DNA of 64,000 nucleotides from a bacterium (GCA_016721565.1 JADKHW010000055.1:37567-101566); one strand, 5' to 3'; positions 37,191 to 46,186 are shown, counted from the stretch's first letter. Notes: generated by a model from the sequence alone, not told the origin. A program made the numbers and translations.

Positions 37191-37325
37191 GCCTCCCCAC
37201 TTTTCCTCCTCGCCGCGTAAGTTCAATGCCAAAACGCTATAATAATAATTTGAACAAACGTTTACGATAAACGCGCTTTTCAGAAACAAAATATTGACAC
37301 AAACGTTCAAATACTGTATATTAAT
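37191..37325 (+). repeat. 134-bp intergenic repeat, copy 2
   Basis: See copy 1 at 14848-14981. The first 19 bases and the promoter part are the best kept. The middle around 37260-37290 has diverged most. Confidence 0.75.
37294..37322 (+). promoter_or_regulatory. Near-consensus sigma-70 promoter within repeat copy 2
   Basis: TTGACA, 17 bases, TATATT on the forward strand, at the same place in the repeat as at 14951. The only thing downstream before the reverse-strand hydrolase stop is the terminator hairpin, so a short RNA is expected if it is active. Confidence 0.6.
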
Positions 37326-37348
37326 GACAGCTTTGGCAAAGGTCAGCA

Positions 37349-37384
37349 CAAAAAAACGCGGCGACCATTCAAGGCCGCCGCGTT
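37349..37384 (-). terminator. Terminator of the alpha/beta-hydrolase gene
   Basis: AACGCGGCGaCC/GGcCGCCGCGTT hairpin with a seven-T run on the reverse strand. It is almost the same sequence as the terminator at 15057-15090. Confidence 0.85.
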
Positions 37385-37385
37385 A

Positions 37386-37415
37386 GCAAACTGGGTCCAG
37401 CGTTTACGCTGGTTA
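37386..37415 (-). repeat. Stop-codon hairpin element, copy 4 (hydrolase gene)
   Basis: On the reverse strand the TAA stop is followed with no gap by the palindrome CCAGCGTAAACGCTGG (37397-37412), then ACCCAG and TTTGC. The terminator follows 12 bases later. Confidence 0.8.
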
Positions 37416-38132
37416 GTCTAAGCGGTTCAGGAAATCCTTCAGGACTGGAACAAAGACATGGTCACGAACGGATTGCAGCGGATGGTTGGTGTCAGCAAAA
37501 ACGGCCATCTGCGCATTCGGTAAGCTGTCATAGAGATCGTAGGCTTCATTGACCGGAATCAAATCATCACGATCACCGACGCTGACCAAAACAGGAATCT
37601 TGAAATCTTCCAGTTCAAACGGCGTCAAGCCGGTGTCGGGAAGATTGACCACCATCTTTGCAAGCCACGGCATTAGCGTGTCAAGATTGTCGCCGTGAAT
37701 GGCGCGCAGTTTTTCCAAACGCTCGGGCTTGTTTTCCTGCTGCCATTCCATATCCAGTTCGGCAGCCGTATTCTCGGCTTCTTCACCGGACCAATAGAAC
37801 TTTGTACCGTGCATCCAAATGGCGAGCACGCGCGTCGGATTCTTCAGCGCGTAATGCAAAGCCGCATACCCACCCATCGAGTAACCGAAAATAACGGCAG
37901 GCTCAGTCTTCAAGTGTTTGAACAGCGCGTCAAGTTCTTCAACCAAAACGCGGAACGTGAACGACTTGGTCATTTCCGATTTTGCATGACCGGGCCAATC
38001 AATCGCGATGACCGTGTAGCCGAGATCGGCAATGGTCTTCATGTAAGGACGCCATTCGGCATCAATTGAGCCGAGCATCGATGGCAGAAGCACAATAGGC
38101 GGGCCGCTACCGATAGAAGTGTGTTGTAACAT
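37413..38132 (-). CDS. Alpha/beta hydrolase
   Basis: The 239-residue hydrolase has the nucleophile elbow GYSMGGYAAL (Ser), acid in GDRDDLIPV and His in DTNHPLQS, with an oxyanion region near LLPSMLGS. The fold suits esterase, lipase or C-C hydrolase activity, and the substrate is not evident. It lies just downstream of an aldo/keto reductase in the same direction. Confidence 0.9.
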   Translation of the reverse strand: MLQHTSIGSGPPIVLLPSMLGSIDAEWRPYMKTIADLGYTVIAIDWPGHAKSEMTKSFTFRVLVEELDALFKHLKTEPAVIFGYSMGGYAALHYALKNPTRVLAIWMHGTKFYWSGEEAENTAAELDMEWQQENKPERLEKLRAIHGDNLDTLMPWLAKMVVNLPDTGLTPFELEDFKIPVLVSVGDRDDLIPVNEAYDLYDSLPNAQMAVFADTNHPLQSVRDHVFVPVLKDFLNRLD

Positions 38133-38174
38133 GGGAGGTTCTATGTTGATTAGAAAAAAATCAATGTAACGAAC

Positions 38175-39140
38175 TTACAATCCAGCGCTGACATCGTCGA
38201 GCAGATCGAGTTCTTCGAGCGACAGACGTTTGCCTGCGGCGGGAAGAGAATCGAGCAATTGCTCAACGGATGTGGCGCCGATAATCGGGCTGGTGACAAA
38301 CTCTTTTGAGAGCATCCACACGAGCGACGTTTGTGTCATCGTTTCGCCGCGCTGTGAAGCGACACTCGCGAGCGTTTCAAGCGTGCGCACGACTTGCGGA
38401 GTGAGCTTGTCTTGTGCGCGGCCATTAATCGTATGACGACCTTCGGCAGGACCAGCTTCATTAGGACGATACTTGCCCGTCAGCAAACCGCCTTCCAGCG
38501 GTGAATAGGGAAGCACACCCACTTCAGCATCCGTGCAATAGGGCGCGAGTTCTTTTTCGACGTCGCGACGGCAGATCAAATTGTATTTAGGCTGTGACGA
38601 AACAAAAGAAGGCTCGCCTTTCATGGCGGCATAGCCGTTCATTTTGGCATGCATCCACGCAGGGAAGTTCGACAAACCGAGATAGCGCACTTTGCCTTGA
38701 TGAACGAACTCGCCCAATGCTTCAACGGTTTCTTCAATCGGAGTGGCTTCATCCGGATAGTGGCACTGATAGAGATCAATGTGATCAATCTTCAAACGCT
38801 TCAGAGAATCTTCGCAAGCCTTAATCAAGTGCATGCGCGATAAACCTTCACCAGACGGCCCATCCCACATTCTGCCACGCGCCTTAGTCGCAATCACGAC
38901 ATCGTAACGCGATTTGGTTTTCAGCCAATTGCCGATGTAACTTTCCGAAACTCCGCCCGGATTTCCTTCCACCCAACGCGAATAAATATCCGCAGTATCA
39001 ATCAGCGTGATGCCGTTATCAAAAGCGACGTCAAGAATGCGATGCGATTCCGGCTCATCGTTGCGCCAGCCCATCGTCATTGTGCCGAGGGCAAGTTCGG
39101 AAACTTGCAGGCCGGATTTACCTAAGCGACGCGTTTCCAT
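38175..39140 (-). CDS. Aldo/keto reductase
   Basis: The 321-residue NADPH-dependent reductase of the YajO/Tas type has RRLGKSGLQVSELALGTMTM, catalytic Asp/Tyr in DTADIYSRW, Lys in VIATKARGRM and the block IDLYQCHYPDEATP. It reduces aldehydes or ketones with broad specificity. Its ATG overlaps the ferredoxin stop (TAATG), so the two may share an electron-transfer or redox task. Confidence 0.93.
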   Translation of the reverse strand: METRRLGKSGLQVSELALGTMTMGWRNDEPESHRILDVAFDNGITLIDTADIYSRWVEGNPGGVSESYIGNWLKTKSRYDVVIATKARGRMWDGPSGEGLSRMHLIKACEDSLKRLKIDHIDLYQCHYPDEATPIEETVEALGEFVHQGKVRYLGLSNFPAWMHAKMNGYAAMKGEPSFVSSQPKYNLICRRDVEKELAPYCTDAEVGVLPYSPLEGGLLTGKYRPNEAGPAEGRHTINGRAQDKLTPQVVRTLETLASVASQRGETMTQTSLVWMLSKEFVTSPIIGATSVEQLLDSLPAAGKRLSLEELDLLDDVSAGL

Positions 39141-39463
39141 TATTTCTTTCTGGGATCGTTGTAGATGTTGCCCTTGCGCGGCGGATCGGTCGCGTTGCGC
39201 ACTTCGGGCATGGGGCTGTCTTTGAACTGCGGGGAGAGATCGGCATTAATTTTCGTCCATTCGGGCGCAATATCGCCGTCGTCCACGATGGCCTCAACGG
39301 GACATTCAGGGACGCACGCACCGCAGTCAATGCAAAGTTCGGGGTCAATGACGGCAAAGATTTCGCCCTTATATTCTGCCGGATAGATACAATAGACCGG
39401 GCAGACCTGCATACAGGAGGCGTAGCGTTCGCCGAGACATTTTTCGGTGATAACGAAAGTCAC
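39140..39463 (-). CDS. Seven-iron-type ferredoxin
   Basis: The 107-residue protein has EKCLGERYASCMQVCPVYC for the 3Fe/4Fe site and CIDCGACVPECP for a 4Fe-4S cluster, the pattern of FdxA-type ferredoxins. The C-terminal extension (EWTKINADLSPQFKDSP) is also typical. GTG 39463 is chosen because GGGAG lies eight bases upstream and earlier residues do not fit. It serves as a low-potential electron carrier. Confidence 0.92.
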   Translation of the reverse strand: MTFVITEKCLGERYASCMQVCPVYCIYPAEYKGEIFAVIDPELCIDCGACVPECPVEAIVDDGDIAPEWTKINADLSPQFKDSPMPEVRNATDPPRKGNIYNDPRKK

Positions 39464-39719
39464 GAGGCAATCTCCCTGGCGCGCTCTGCGGCCACGGGGC
39501 CGCGAGGGGGCACAGATTTTCGCTGAAATGGCGGGTTTTGGGGACCGCAAAGACAGCTATAAGCTATTGATAATTAATAAAAAGCGGCCAGTTTCCTGTC
39601 CGCTTTGCGGTGGTCCATTGACCGCCTGAAATATGGTCAATTTTGGGGTAACATGCAAGGAAAATCAGGAGTTAGTTCGGGAGCAACATGCAGCTCGGAA
39701 GAACGAATGAGAGGCGAGG

Positions 39720-41240
39720 CTACCGAATAAGCACGATTTTTTGTGCGGATTCGACAGAATTTTTGATGACATCACGGACAGTGACGAAATAGATACCCGA
39801 AGAGAGATTGTCGGCGTTGACCGAATACTCGAGCTGGCCGAACAAGGGGCCACGTTGAGCGCGCTGGCCAAGAGTATTGATTAGCTCGATCGATCCAATG
39901 AAAGACGTGGGTACAAAAAGCGACAGCCGAGCCGTGCCGTTGAAAGGGTTAGGATAGACAGATAATTGGAACTCGGTGGGCAACGCATTGCCAAAATCGG
40001 CTACTTCCATTTGAAGCGTCGAGTCTGGATACCAAGGATCAAACAAGATCGAGTCAGAAATCTCATCGCCCAGTCCAAAGGGATTGAGAAAAGGATGAAA
40101 TGGTCCGGTAGCATCACCCCAATAGTTGAAGCGGGCATCTGATCCGTGCTCGGTATATATCGCGAAATCCGTATTAATGAAGATATTTTCACGGGCCACG
40201 ATATGCGCGTTTGGAAGATCTATTGTCGGCTCTATTCCGCCGATATTTATGAAGCGATTGTTTTGAAAGAGTACGGTTGAGCGATCAAGGCTTGATATAC
40301 ATCTTCCGCTTCCATCAGCAATGTCCAAAAAAGTATTGTTTCGAAATGTTACCAGACTTCCTGTCTCGCTTGAGCTACAACCCCACGAGATTCCAATCTC
40401 AGATGATGCCGTAATGTTTTCAAAGAGATTGTTCTCGAACAGCATGTCCTCTGTGCAATCTCTCTGAAGGAAGAATATTCCACGGCTGACGATGCAGTTT
40501 CTGAAAATGCAATCGCGAATTGTAGGAGTTAAATTTCCGGTGTCAATTAAGGGCCAATTAGGGCTATTTTGATGATCGAAGATGCAGGATTCCAAAGAGA
40601 GATGGCCAAACGGCATCATCGCGTAGCGCGGTGAAATGCTATCAAACATGCAGAACATAAATCGCGAACCATCTCCGCACGTTAAGCCGGTGCGTTTGAA
40701 AAGACAGTTTGTAGCGTCAAGTGCTCCGCTTTCACCTTTGATTGATAGATTCACACATTCGACGAAATCACAGCGATCAAGAGTCAGCGTTCCCGGTGAT
40801 GCGACAAATATTCCGGTATTCGTTGAATCAAAAGAGCAGTTCCAAAATGCTGCATCGGAAGTTAGCAAGACAACACCGCCGGTAAATGTGGATGTCCGCG
40901 GGAACATCTCAGGGCCATTGCGAAAGATAAAATTCTCGATATGGCACGCAGCTCCGTTCCAAGTCAGGCAACTGATATTTGTTGGATCAATTAATGGAGA
41001 AGGATCAATTATCGGGCGCAGCGAATCCACTGTGGATTCACCGATTAGCTTAAAGAACACAGACGAAGTGATAACGGCCTCCGCATATATTCCTGTCGCA
41101 ACCAAGACAGTGTCTCCAGCTTGCACCGCATCAACCGCCAACTGAATAGTTGGATAATCGGCAGGCACGTGCCGAACCGTAGCAAAAACAACCGAATAGG
41201 CTGAAATAGCCAGAACCCGAATGACATCGCTTGGTTTCAT
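39720..41240 (-). CDS. Secreted parallel beta-helix protein with sorting domain
   Basis: The 506-residue protein opens with a signal-peptide-like segment and VRHVPADYPTIQLAVDAVQA. It has many beta-helix rungs (CSFDSTNTGIFV, CDFVECVNLSIK, NNLFENITASS, NRFINIGG), the NYWGDATGP loop, and an intact sorting domain YPNPFNGTARLSLFV ... SGIYFVTV ... KIVLIR. It is a relative of the protein at 12671, with the same NYWGDASGP and GLGD...FYEP/FDPW features. It is probably exposed on the surface; its ligand is unknown. Confidence 0.85.
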   Translation of the reverse strand: MKPSDVIRVLAISAYSVVFATVRHVPADYPTIQLAVDAVQAGDTVLVATGIYAEAVITSSVFFKLIGESTVDSLRPIIDPSPLIDPTNISCLTWNGAACHIENFIFRNGPEMFPRTSTFTGGVVLLTSDAAFWNCSFDSTNTGIFVASPGTLTLDRCDFVECVNLSIKGESGALDATNCLFKRTGLTCGDGSRFMFCMFDSISPRYAMMPFGHLSLESCIFDHQNSPNWPLIDTGNLTPTIRDCIFRNCIVSRGIFFLQRDCTEDMLFENNLFENITASSEIGISWGCSSSETGSLVTFRNNTFLDIADGSGRCISSLDRSTVLFQNNRFINIGGIEPTIDLPNAHIVARENIFINTDFAIYTEHGSDARFNYWGDATGPFHPFLNPFGLGDEISDSILFDPWYPDSTLQMEVADFGNALPTEFQLSVYPNPFNGTARLSLFVPTSFIGSIELINTLGQRAQRGPLFGQLEYSVNADNLSSGIYFVTVRDVIKNSVESAQKIVLIR

Positions 41241-41296
41241 GCTTAGAGAGTACAGCCGAAATCACTGAAAATCAAGTGGCAGATGACATTTCAAGA

Positions 41297-41322
41297 GAAA
41301 AGCCGCGAGAGTGTCGCGGCTT
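41297..41322 (-). terminator. Terminator of the ferritin gene
   Basis: AAAGCCGCGA-GAGTG-TCGCGGCTTT hairpin followed by TCTC on the reverse strand. A REP-like palindrome lies between it and the stop. Confidence 0.65.
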
Positions 41323-41330
41323 TCAAGAAA

Positions 41331-41367
41331 CATAGTGTGGGCGGATTGCCATCCGTCCCTACAATAT
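41331..41367. repeat. REP-like palindrome, family R2
   Basis: CATAGTGTGGGCGGAT-TGCC-ATCCGTCCCTACAATAT. GGACGGAT pairs with ATCCGCCC apart from one mismatch. The CCCTACAATAT end is also at 9531-9541 (reverse complement). GTAG adjoins the stem. Confidence 0.6.
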
Positions 41368-41372
41368 CGAAA

Positions 41373-41864
41373 CTACGCGCCTCTTTTCTTCAGCTCTTTG
41401 TCGACCCAATAGATGCTGGAGGGGCTGTCTTTCAGGCTTTCGAGTTTGTCGAGAACGGACTTGGCGGTGGCTTCTTCTTCAAGCTGTTCTTCGATGAACC
41501 ATTGAAGCATCACTTGCGAACGGTAGCACTTTTCAGCCAGAGCTACGGTGTAGCAATCGTGGATGTTCTTGGTGATCTTTTGCTCGTGCTTCAGCGATGC
41601 GCGGAACACGTCAACCGGTGACTTGATGTTGAGTTTCGGTTTGTCAATACCCGACAGTTCAACTTCATTGCCGTTGTCGATGATGAAGTCATGGATCTTC
41701 ATCGCGTGTACACGTTCTTCTTCAGCCTGATGCTTCATCCAGCTTGCGAAGCCTTCAAGATTCTGAGCCGCAGACCATGCGGCGAGCTGCAGATAGACGT
41801 ATTCGCTTTCAAGTTCGTGATTGACCTGAGCATTGAGCACGTCGTACATTTTTTTGGATAACAT
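41373..41864 (-). CDS. Bacterial ferritin (FtnA type)
   Basis: This iron-storage protein has 163 residues, the family length. Ferroxidase ligands are present as Glu in HELESEYVYLQ, EEERVHAMKIHDFI (ExxH) and QWFIEEQLEEEA. GQxxE-type QVMLQWFIEEQ is the fourth-helix hallmark. The start is ATG 41864, behind CGGAGAA. It has its own terminator, and no Fur box was seen by eye. Confidence 0.95.
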   Translation of the reverse strand: MLSKKMYDVLNAQVNHELESEYVYLQLAAWSAAQNLEGFASWMKHQAEEERVHAMKIHDFIIDNGNEVELSGIDKPKLNIKSPVDVFRASLKHEQKITKNIHDCYTVALAEKCYRSQVMLQWFIEEQLEEEATAKSVLDKLESLKDSPSSIYWVDKELKKRGA

Positions 41865-41923
41865 ATTATTCTCCGGGAGATTGTTGGTTGGTCGGTGCTT
41901 GACCCCGATTCCTGGCAAAGTTC

Positions 41924-41953
41924 AAAAAAGGGCGAGCATCGCGGCTCGCCCCT
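41924..41953 (-). terminator. Terminator of the Cys-rich membrane protein gene
   Basis: GGGCGAGC-CGCGAT-GCTCGCCC hairpin followed by six Ts on the reverse strand. Confidence 0.85.
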
Positions 41954-41992
41954 AAACATAGCGGAAAATCTTGATAAAGGCAACCAGCGAGC

Positions 41993-42298
41993 TTAGTGGC
42001 CGTGCAGGGAGTCCGGGCAGCAGTCTTTGCCGTAACCTTCGTCACAGCCTTGACTTGAGCAGTCACCACGAGAGCCGCAGGACATTTTTGAGCCGCACTT
42101 TCCGCACATTCCCCAGCACAAAATGGCCAATGTAGCCACGATAATCAGGGCATGCCAGAACTTCATCTCCTTGACCGTCACAAGCGCCGTTACGACCTTG
42201 TTCCAGCAAAACGACAGGAGCAGCGATGCGACAAGCCACCAGCCGAGGCCCCACAGGATACAGCAAATCATCGAACAACCACCACCTGATGAACACAT
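41993..42298 (-). CDS. Small Cys-rich membrane protein
   Basis: The 101-residue protein has 13 cysteines. The N-terminus CSSGGGCSMICC precedes two membrane helices (LWGLGWWLVASLLLSF and FWHALIIVATLAIL). The tail CGKCGSKMSCGSRGDCSSQG (then CDEG and CC near the end) is a likely metal-binding domain ending in HGH. Copper, zinc or redox-cluster binding is plausible. I do not recognise a family. It neighbours ferritin, but each has its own terminator. Confidence 0.65.
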   Translation of the reverse strand: MCSSGGGCSMICCILWGLGWWLVASLLLSFCWNKVVTALVTVKEMKFWHALIIVATLAILCWGMCGKCGSKMSCGSRGDCSSQGCDEGYGKDCCPDSLHGH

Positions 42299-42322
42299 GG
42301 ACGACTCCCGTTCTGATTATGA

Positions 42323-42352
42323 AAAAGGGTGAGCTTTTCAGCCCACCCTTAA
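42323..42352 (-). terminator. Terminator of the six-gene secreted-protein operon
   Basis: AAGGGTGgGCTGAAAAGCtCACCCTT hairpin with TTT at its end, about 30 bases after the last cassette gene. Confidence 0.8.
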
Positions 42353-42382
42353 ACTTACTGAATCAGATGCAGAAAGGCAACT

Positions 42383-43801
42383 TCAACGAACTATTGGTGT
42401 TCCGTTGGGTTGCTGAAGCGAAATCGAGTCATCCCGGAATGTGACGTAGTAGAAACCTTTGTCCTGAGTCGTGATGATGTTGGGATCGGTGTAGGTGCGC
42501 AACGTGGTCGAGTCAATAACCGCGAACGGTCCGGCTGTGTTCGCCGCACGATAGACGTAGTATTTGTCTATGCCGTCGGGGAATTCCCAGTTCAGAATGA
42601 TGTTGTTGCCGGATGGCAAAACCGTGAGCAACGGCCCTACCAACAGCGAATCATACTCGACACCCGACCAGCGGCCCAAGTTATCTTGTGTACGATAGCC
42701 GATACGGTAGTAGCCGACATCGAAACCGGTGTAAACATGAGCAAACGGCTCGTTTCCTTCGTCCCAGTTGCCGTCAACCGGAAGCGGAATATTCACACCG
42801 TTGCCAATTCCCGGATCGTCACCGACAAATACTTCGGCGGCGGTGATGGTGCGCGGGACGGAATTTTGAAACGGCGACATGACAATGAACGCGCCGTTAT
42901 GGACAACACCTGTGCGGCCAATGTTATCCGTCGTGCGGATATTCAGGGAGTGCAGCCCAACCGGAATGCTGTTCGTCGCGATCAGTTCACTGATGTTGAT
43001 GATGGGCGCATCCGGGTTGTTCACGACGGTGGGCGGATTCGAGTCAACCCAATATTCAAACGATGCAACGTTCCGAGTGACAAATGTCGGCCCGGCAATC
43101 GGCAAGTACTGATTGGTGATGACGCTGACGCGACCGAGATCATCCGTCACGCGGAACTTCACCGAATGCAACACGCCGGGGGTAAGGCTGACGGTTGAAA
43201 TCACTTGCGCGAGATTGGCAGGTGATGCATCGGCAATATCTACAGGAGTAAAGGTTCCGCCGTCCACTGCATACTCGAATTGTGTGACAAGTCTGGTGAT
43301 GTGATTAGGAGCGGTGATTGCCAAATAGGCGATGTGGGTCGGTCCGGTGCGGCCCGTGTTGTCAGAGACCCGGATATTTACGTAATGCAGAACACCCGGA
43401 GCCAGCGAAACCGTGGAGAGCAATTGATTGATGTTGACGACGCTTGCATCGGTAACATCGACAGGTGTGTAAGCGCCGCCGTCAACGGACCATTCAAACT
43501 GCGTGACCAAGAGCGGAACTTGAGTTGCCGCCGCAATAATCAAATAGCTATTTGTGGCGACACCCCAAAAACCTGCGTTGTTGCGCACGCGGACAAAAAC
43601 GCGATAGAGGTTTGGGGTTAAGCTTCCGGTCGGAATCGTCCACGCGAGATTGACCGCAGCTCCCGGAGTGGGAACAGTAATGGCCGTGGCCAATCCTTGG
43701 CCCGGATCAGCGCCGATAAAATACTCAGCATTCGTGATCGTCGGTTGCGCATAGGCAATCGACGCAACGACAAGGCCAAGTATGAGAAGAATTCTTCTCA
43801 T
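42383..43801 (-). CDS. Cassette A modular beta-sandwich secreted protein
   Basis: The signal peptide MRRILLILGLVVASIAYA leads 472 residues. The first module has AEYFIGADPGQG. Two modules of the type QFEYAVDGGTFTPVDIADAS ... FRVTDDLGRVS and one variant (FEYWVDSNPPTVVN) follow. Next is a second DPG-type module (AAEVFVGDDPGIGNG ... YRTQDNLGRWS). A short FnIII-like end (WEFPDGIDKYYVYRAA ... FYYVTFRDD) closes the protein at QQPNGTPIVR. There is no sorting domain. DPGxGxG modules occur in secreted proteins of FCB bacteria. It is the last gene of the operon. Confidence 0.85.
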   Translation of the reverse strand: MRRILLILGLVVASIAYAQPTITNAEYFIGADPGQGLATAITVPTPGAAVNLAWTIPTGSLTPNLYRVFVRVRNNAGFWGVATNSYLIIAAATQVPLLVTQFEWSVDGGAYTPVDVTDASVVNINQLLSTVSLAPGVLHYVNIRVSDNTGRTGPTHIAYLAITAPNHITRLVTQFEYAVDGGTFTPVDIADASPANLAQVISTVSLTPGVLHSVKFRVTDDLGRVSVITNQYLPIAGPTFVTRNVASFEYWVDSNPPTVVNNPDAPIINISELIATNSIPVGLHSLNIRTTDNIGRTGVVHNGAFIVMSPFQNSVPRTITAAEVFVGDDPGIGNGVNIPLPVDGNWDEGNEPFAHVYTGFDVGYYRIGYRTQDNLGRWSGVEYDSLLVGPLLTVLPSGNNIILNWEFPDGIDKYYVYRAANTAGPFAVIDSTTLRTYTDPNIITTQDKGFYYVTFRDDSISLQQPNGTPIVR

Positions 43802-43826
43802 GTTGGTTCTCCTTGTGCTTTATGTA

Positions 43827-44936
43827 TTATTGCGGTCCGACGCGGCCGATGGCCGTAGCATTCACCGGAGTACCTTGTCCGACGACATTGGGAACATTGA
43901 CGATATTCACAGCCCACGGATAGTTGGGCACGCCATTGTCAATCAACGGACGCGGACCGCCATAGACACCGACATCAGAGCGCGAACCACCGACGTCAAG
44001 AATACCGGGGTTGCCGGCGTCAATCAAGTTTGAGCCACCGATCAGGTGCAAATCCGTCGTGCCGATGACGTAGTTAAGTGAAACGTCATAGTTGACAAAC
44101 GGGTTGCTCGGAATGGTGATGTAATTCGTGCCGATTGCCGCAACACCTGCAGGACCGGCATTGTAATCCATGAGCGACGCGCCGGGGATTGTGCCCCATG
44201 ACGTTCCACCGCCGCTGAAGTCGAAGGCTGCATTGTTAATCAGGACGCTGGCAGGTGATCCGAAGAAAGTATTAAAAACCGCATTCCAATTCAGGAAAAC
44301 GGTGTTGTAAACTTCAAGCGGTCCAGTTGCGGCAGTTCCCGAGCCAATTGCCCATGAGCTTCCAGGAGATGGCGAGACATTGCTTGCGACGACACAATTA
44401 CGCAACATGCCACCCGAGCGTGGGCCTTCGATGCCGTTCACAAATTGGTAGTTGTGAATAACCACGCAATCTTCGAGATAGAGCCTTCCGCCCGTAGCCG
44501 TCCAACCAATGGCGTTTGTATTTATGCCGCCGTTGAACATACAGCGGCGCGCCGTAATGGAATCGCAGTTAGCGGTCGCGTTGTAGAACCCCGCTTGGCC
44601 CGGACCGCCACCGATAAGGCGAAGACCTTCAAACGTGCTGCCGGTTGCAGCCACGGCGTTGAATTGAATTACTCCCGAATTGGCAAAGCCATAAATCAGT
44701 GTTTGGTCCCAGCCTGCGCCAATCCACGTTAAACGCTTCGTTACCAAAATTGAATTGACTTCAATGTATGTTCCCGGTCCAATGAGAATTGTATCGCCGG
44801 TGACAGCTGCGGCATGCGCGGCGCTGGGAAGTGTGAATGTGCCTGCTCCGGTTTGGGAGACATAACGAACGGTTGCATTAGCAGAGTAGCTTAGCAATAA
44901 CATAAGGGCGAATAGCCCGGTCGCAAAGACTTTCAT
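43827..44936 (-). CDS. Cassette A beta-helix secreted protein
   Basis: From ATG 44936 (signal peptide KVFATGLFALMLLLSYSANA) the protein is a right-handed beta-helix: VRYVSQTGAGTFTLPSA, GDTILIGPGTYIEV, IGAGWDQT, and rungs such as CMFNGGINTNAI and CVVASNVS. The end DNGVPNYPWAVNIVNVPNVV ... GRVGPQ is nearly the same in all three cassettes and may serve as an export or docking tail. There is no sorting domain. The next gene starts 25 bases later. Confidence 0.85.
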   Translation of the reverse strand: MKVFATGLFALMLLLSYSANATVRYVSQTGAGTFTLPSAAHAAAVTGDTILIGPGTYIEVNSILVTKRLTWIGAGWDQTLIYGFANSGVIQFNAVAATGSTFEGLRLIGGGPGQAGFYNATANCDSITARRCMFNGGINTNAIGWTATGGRLYLEDCVVIHNYQFVNGIEGPRSGGMLRNCVVASNVSPSPGSSWAIGSGTAATGPLEVYNTVFLNWNAVFNTFFGSPASVLINNAAFDFSGGGTSWGTIPGASLMDYNAGPAGVAAIGTNYITIPSNPFVNYDVSLNYVIGTTDLHLIGGSNLIDAGNPGILDVGGSRSDVGVYGGPRPLIDNGVPNYPWAVNIVNVPNVVGQGTPVNATAIGRVGPQ

Positions 44937-44983
44937 GCGTGGCCTTTCAATGGGTAAGTCAAAACTGTTCATATAAAAATACG

Positions 44984-46186
44984 CTATCTGCGTGCAGGCA
45001 CGCCGGTTGGTTGCTGCAAAGTAACAGAATCATCGCGGAAAGAGACCTGATAGAAACCGCGATCCTGCGTGCTGATGATACCGACATGCGTGTAGGTTCG
45101 ATTCGTGGTTGAATCAATAACCGCATAAGGGCCCGTTGCTTGCGGAGCGCGCTCAACATAGTATTGATCAATTCCGTCGGGGAATTGCCAGTTGAGGATC
45201 ACGTCGTTTCCAGAGGGGGAAATGACCAAGATCGGTCCGACAAGCACGGAGTCAATAACTGCACTTGACCAGCGACCCGCATCATCCAATCCGCGATAAC
45301 CGAAGGTGTAGTAGCCGACGGGCTGATTCGTGAAGATGTGGACGACGTCTTCAGAGTTTTCGTTGAATGCGCCGTCAACAGGAAGCGGAATCGAAATGCC
45401 ATTGCCAACACCGGGGTCATTGCCGAACCAGACTTCAGCGGCAACAATGGTGCGTTGCTGACCTACTACAAACGGACTCGTTACGATAACTAATGCGCGC
45501 ATGATTTGTCCGGTGCGATTCAAGTCATCTACGCCGCGAAAATCAATCGAATGCAATCCGATTGCGAGCGAGTTGGTCGAGATGATTTGGCCCACGTTAA
45601 TGATGGGAGCATCAGCCGGATTGATTTGCGAATAGCTTCCACCGTCAACGCGGTACTCGGCTAAAGTTGCAAGCCGGGTTTGTCCGGAAAAATCATTGCT
45701 GATGGTGGCGAAAAACCCGTCGGTGACGACACCTGTGCGGCCACCGCTGTCGCGGCCACGGACTCGTACTCTGTGCAAGCCATTGGGCAAGCCCGTTGTC
45801 GGGAGCATGTCAGCCCAATTCACGGAGGCTGCATCAGCCGGATTCACATTCGTGAATGATGCGCCGTCAATTTGGTAATCCAAATCGGTGATGACGCGAG
45901 TCTGTCCGGAGAAATCATTGCTGATAGTTCCGAAAAACGCATCGGTGACCTGTGCAATTCGGCCTTGATCGTCAGTGCCGCGAACGCGCAGGCGATGTAA
46001 ACCGTTTTGCAAGCCAGTTGTTGGAACAACATCGGCCCAGTTTACACTTGCGGCGTCGGTAACGTTGTACGAAGTGAAGGAACCGTTGTCGACTTGATAC
46101 TCAACGGTGGTGATGAGCCGGACTTGTGCATTCGCGCTTATCGCAGCGAATAGGCACAAGAGGCTCAGGAGAACCCTCTGTTTCAT
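44984..46186 (-). CDS. Cassette B modular beta-sandwich secreted protein
   Basis: The 400-residue paralogue starts at ATG 46186 behind GGAGAC, with signal peptide KQRVLLSLLCLFAAISANA. It lacks the N-terminal DPG module of copies A and C. It has three VDGG/VDNG-type modules (EYQVDNGSFTSYNV, DYQIDGASFTNVN, EYRVDGGSYSQIN), one DPG module (WFGNDPGVGNG) and the FnIII-like end with FPDGIDQYYVERAP. The two first modules are nearly repeats of each other (ASVNWADVVPTTGL and ASVNWADMLPTTGL). Confidence 0.85.
   Translation of the reverse strand: MKQRVLLSLLCLFAAISANAQVRLITTVEYQVDNGSFTSYNVTDAASVNWADVVPTTGLQNGLHRLRVRGTDDQGRIAQVTDAFFGTISNDFSGQTRVITDLDYQIDGASFTNVNPADAASVNWADMLPTTGLPNGLHRVRVRGRDSGGRTGVVTDGFFATISNDFSGQTRLATLAEYRVDGGSYSQINPADAPIINVGQIISTNSLAIGLHSIDFRGVDDLNRTGQIMRALVIVTSPFVVGQQRTIVAAEVWFGNDPGVGNGISIPLPVDGAFNENSEDVVHIFTNQPVGYYTFGYRGLDDAGRWSSAVIDSVLVGPILVISPSGNDVILNWQFPDGIDQYYVERAPQATGPYAVIDSTTNRTYTHVGIISTQDRGFYQVSFRDDSVTLQQPTGVPARR

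Larger units (their letters stand above)
37061..37412. other. Intergenic region with 134-bp repeat copy 2, terminator and stop-codon hairpin
   Basis: It has the same order as the 14712-15141 gap: start of a reverse-strand secreted gene, repeat with forward promoter, reverse terminator, stop-codon hairpin, end of the next reverse gene. A reverse promoter candidate (TTGACT near 37160) probably drives the HYDIN-domain gene. Confidence 0.65.

Noticed and set aside
42410..43198. Forward-strand open frames opposite the cassette genes
   Set aside because: They run antisense to clear secreted proteins and their residues (many Arg, Asp, Val) are typical shadow composition.
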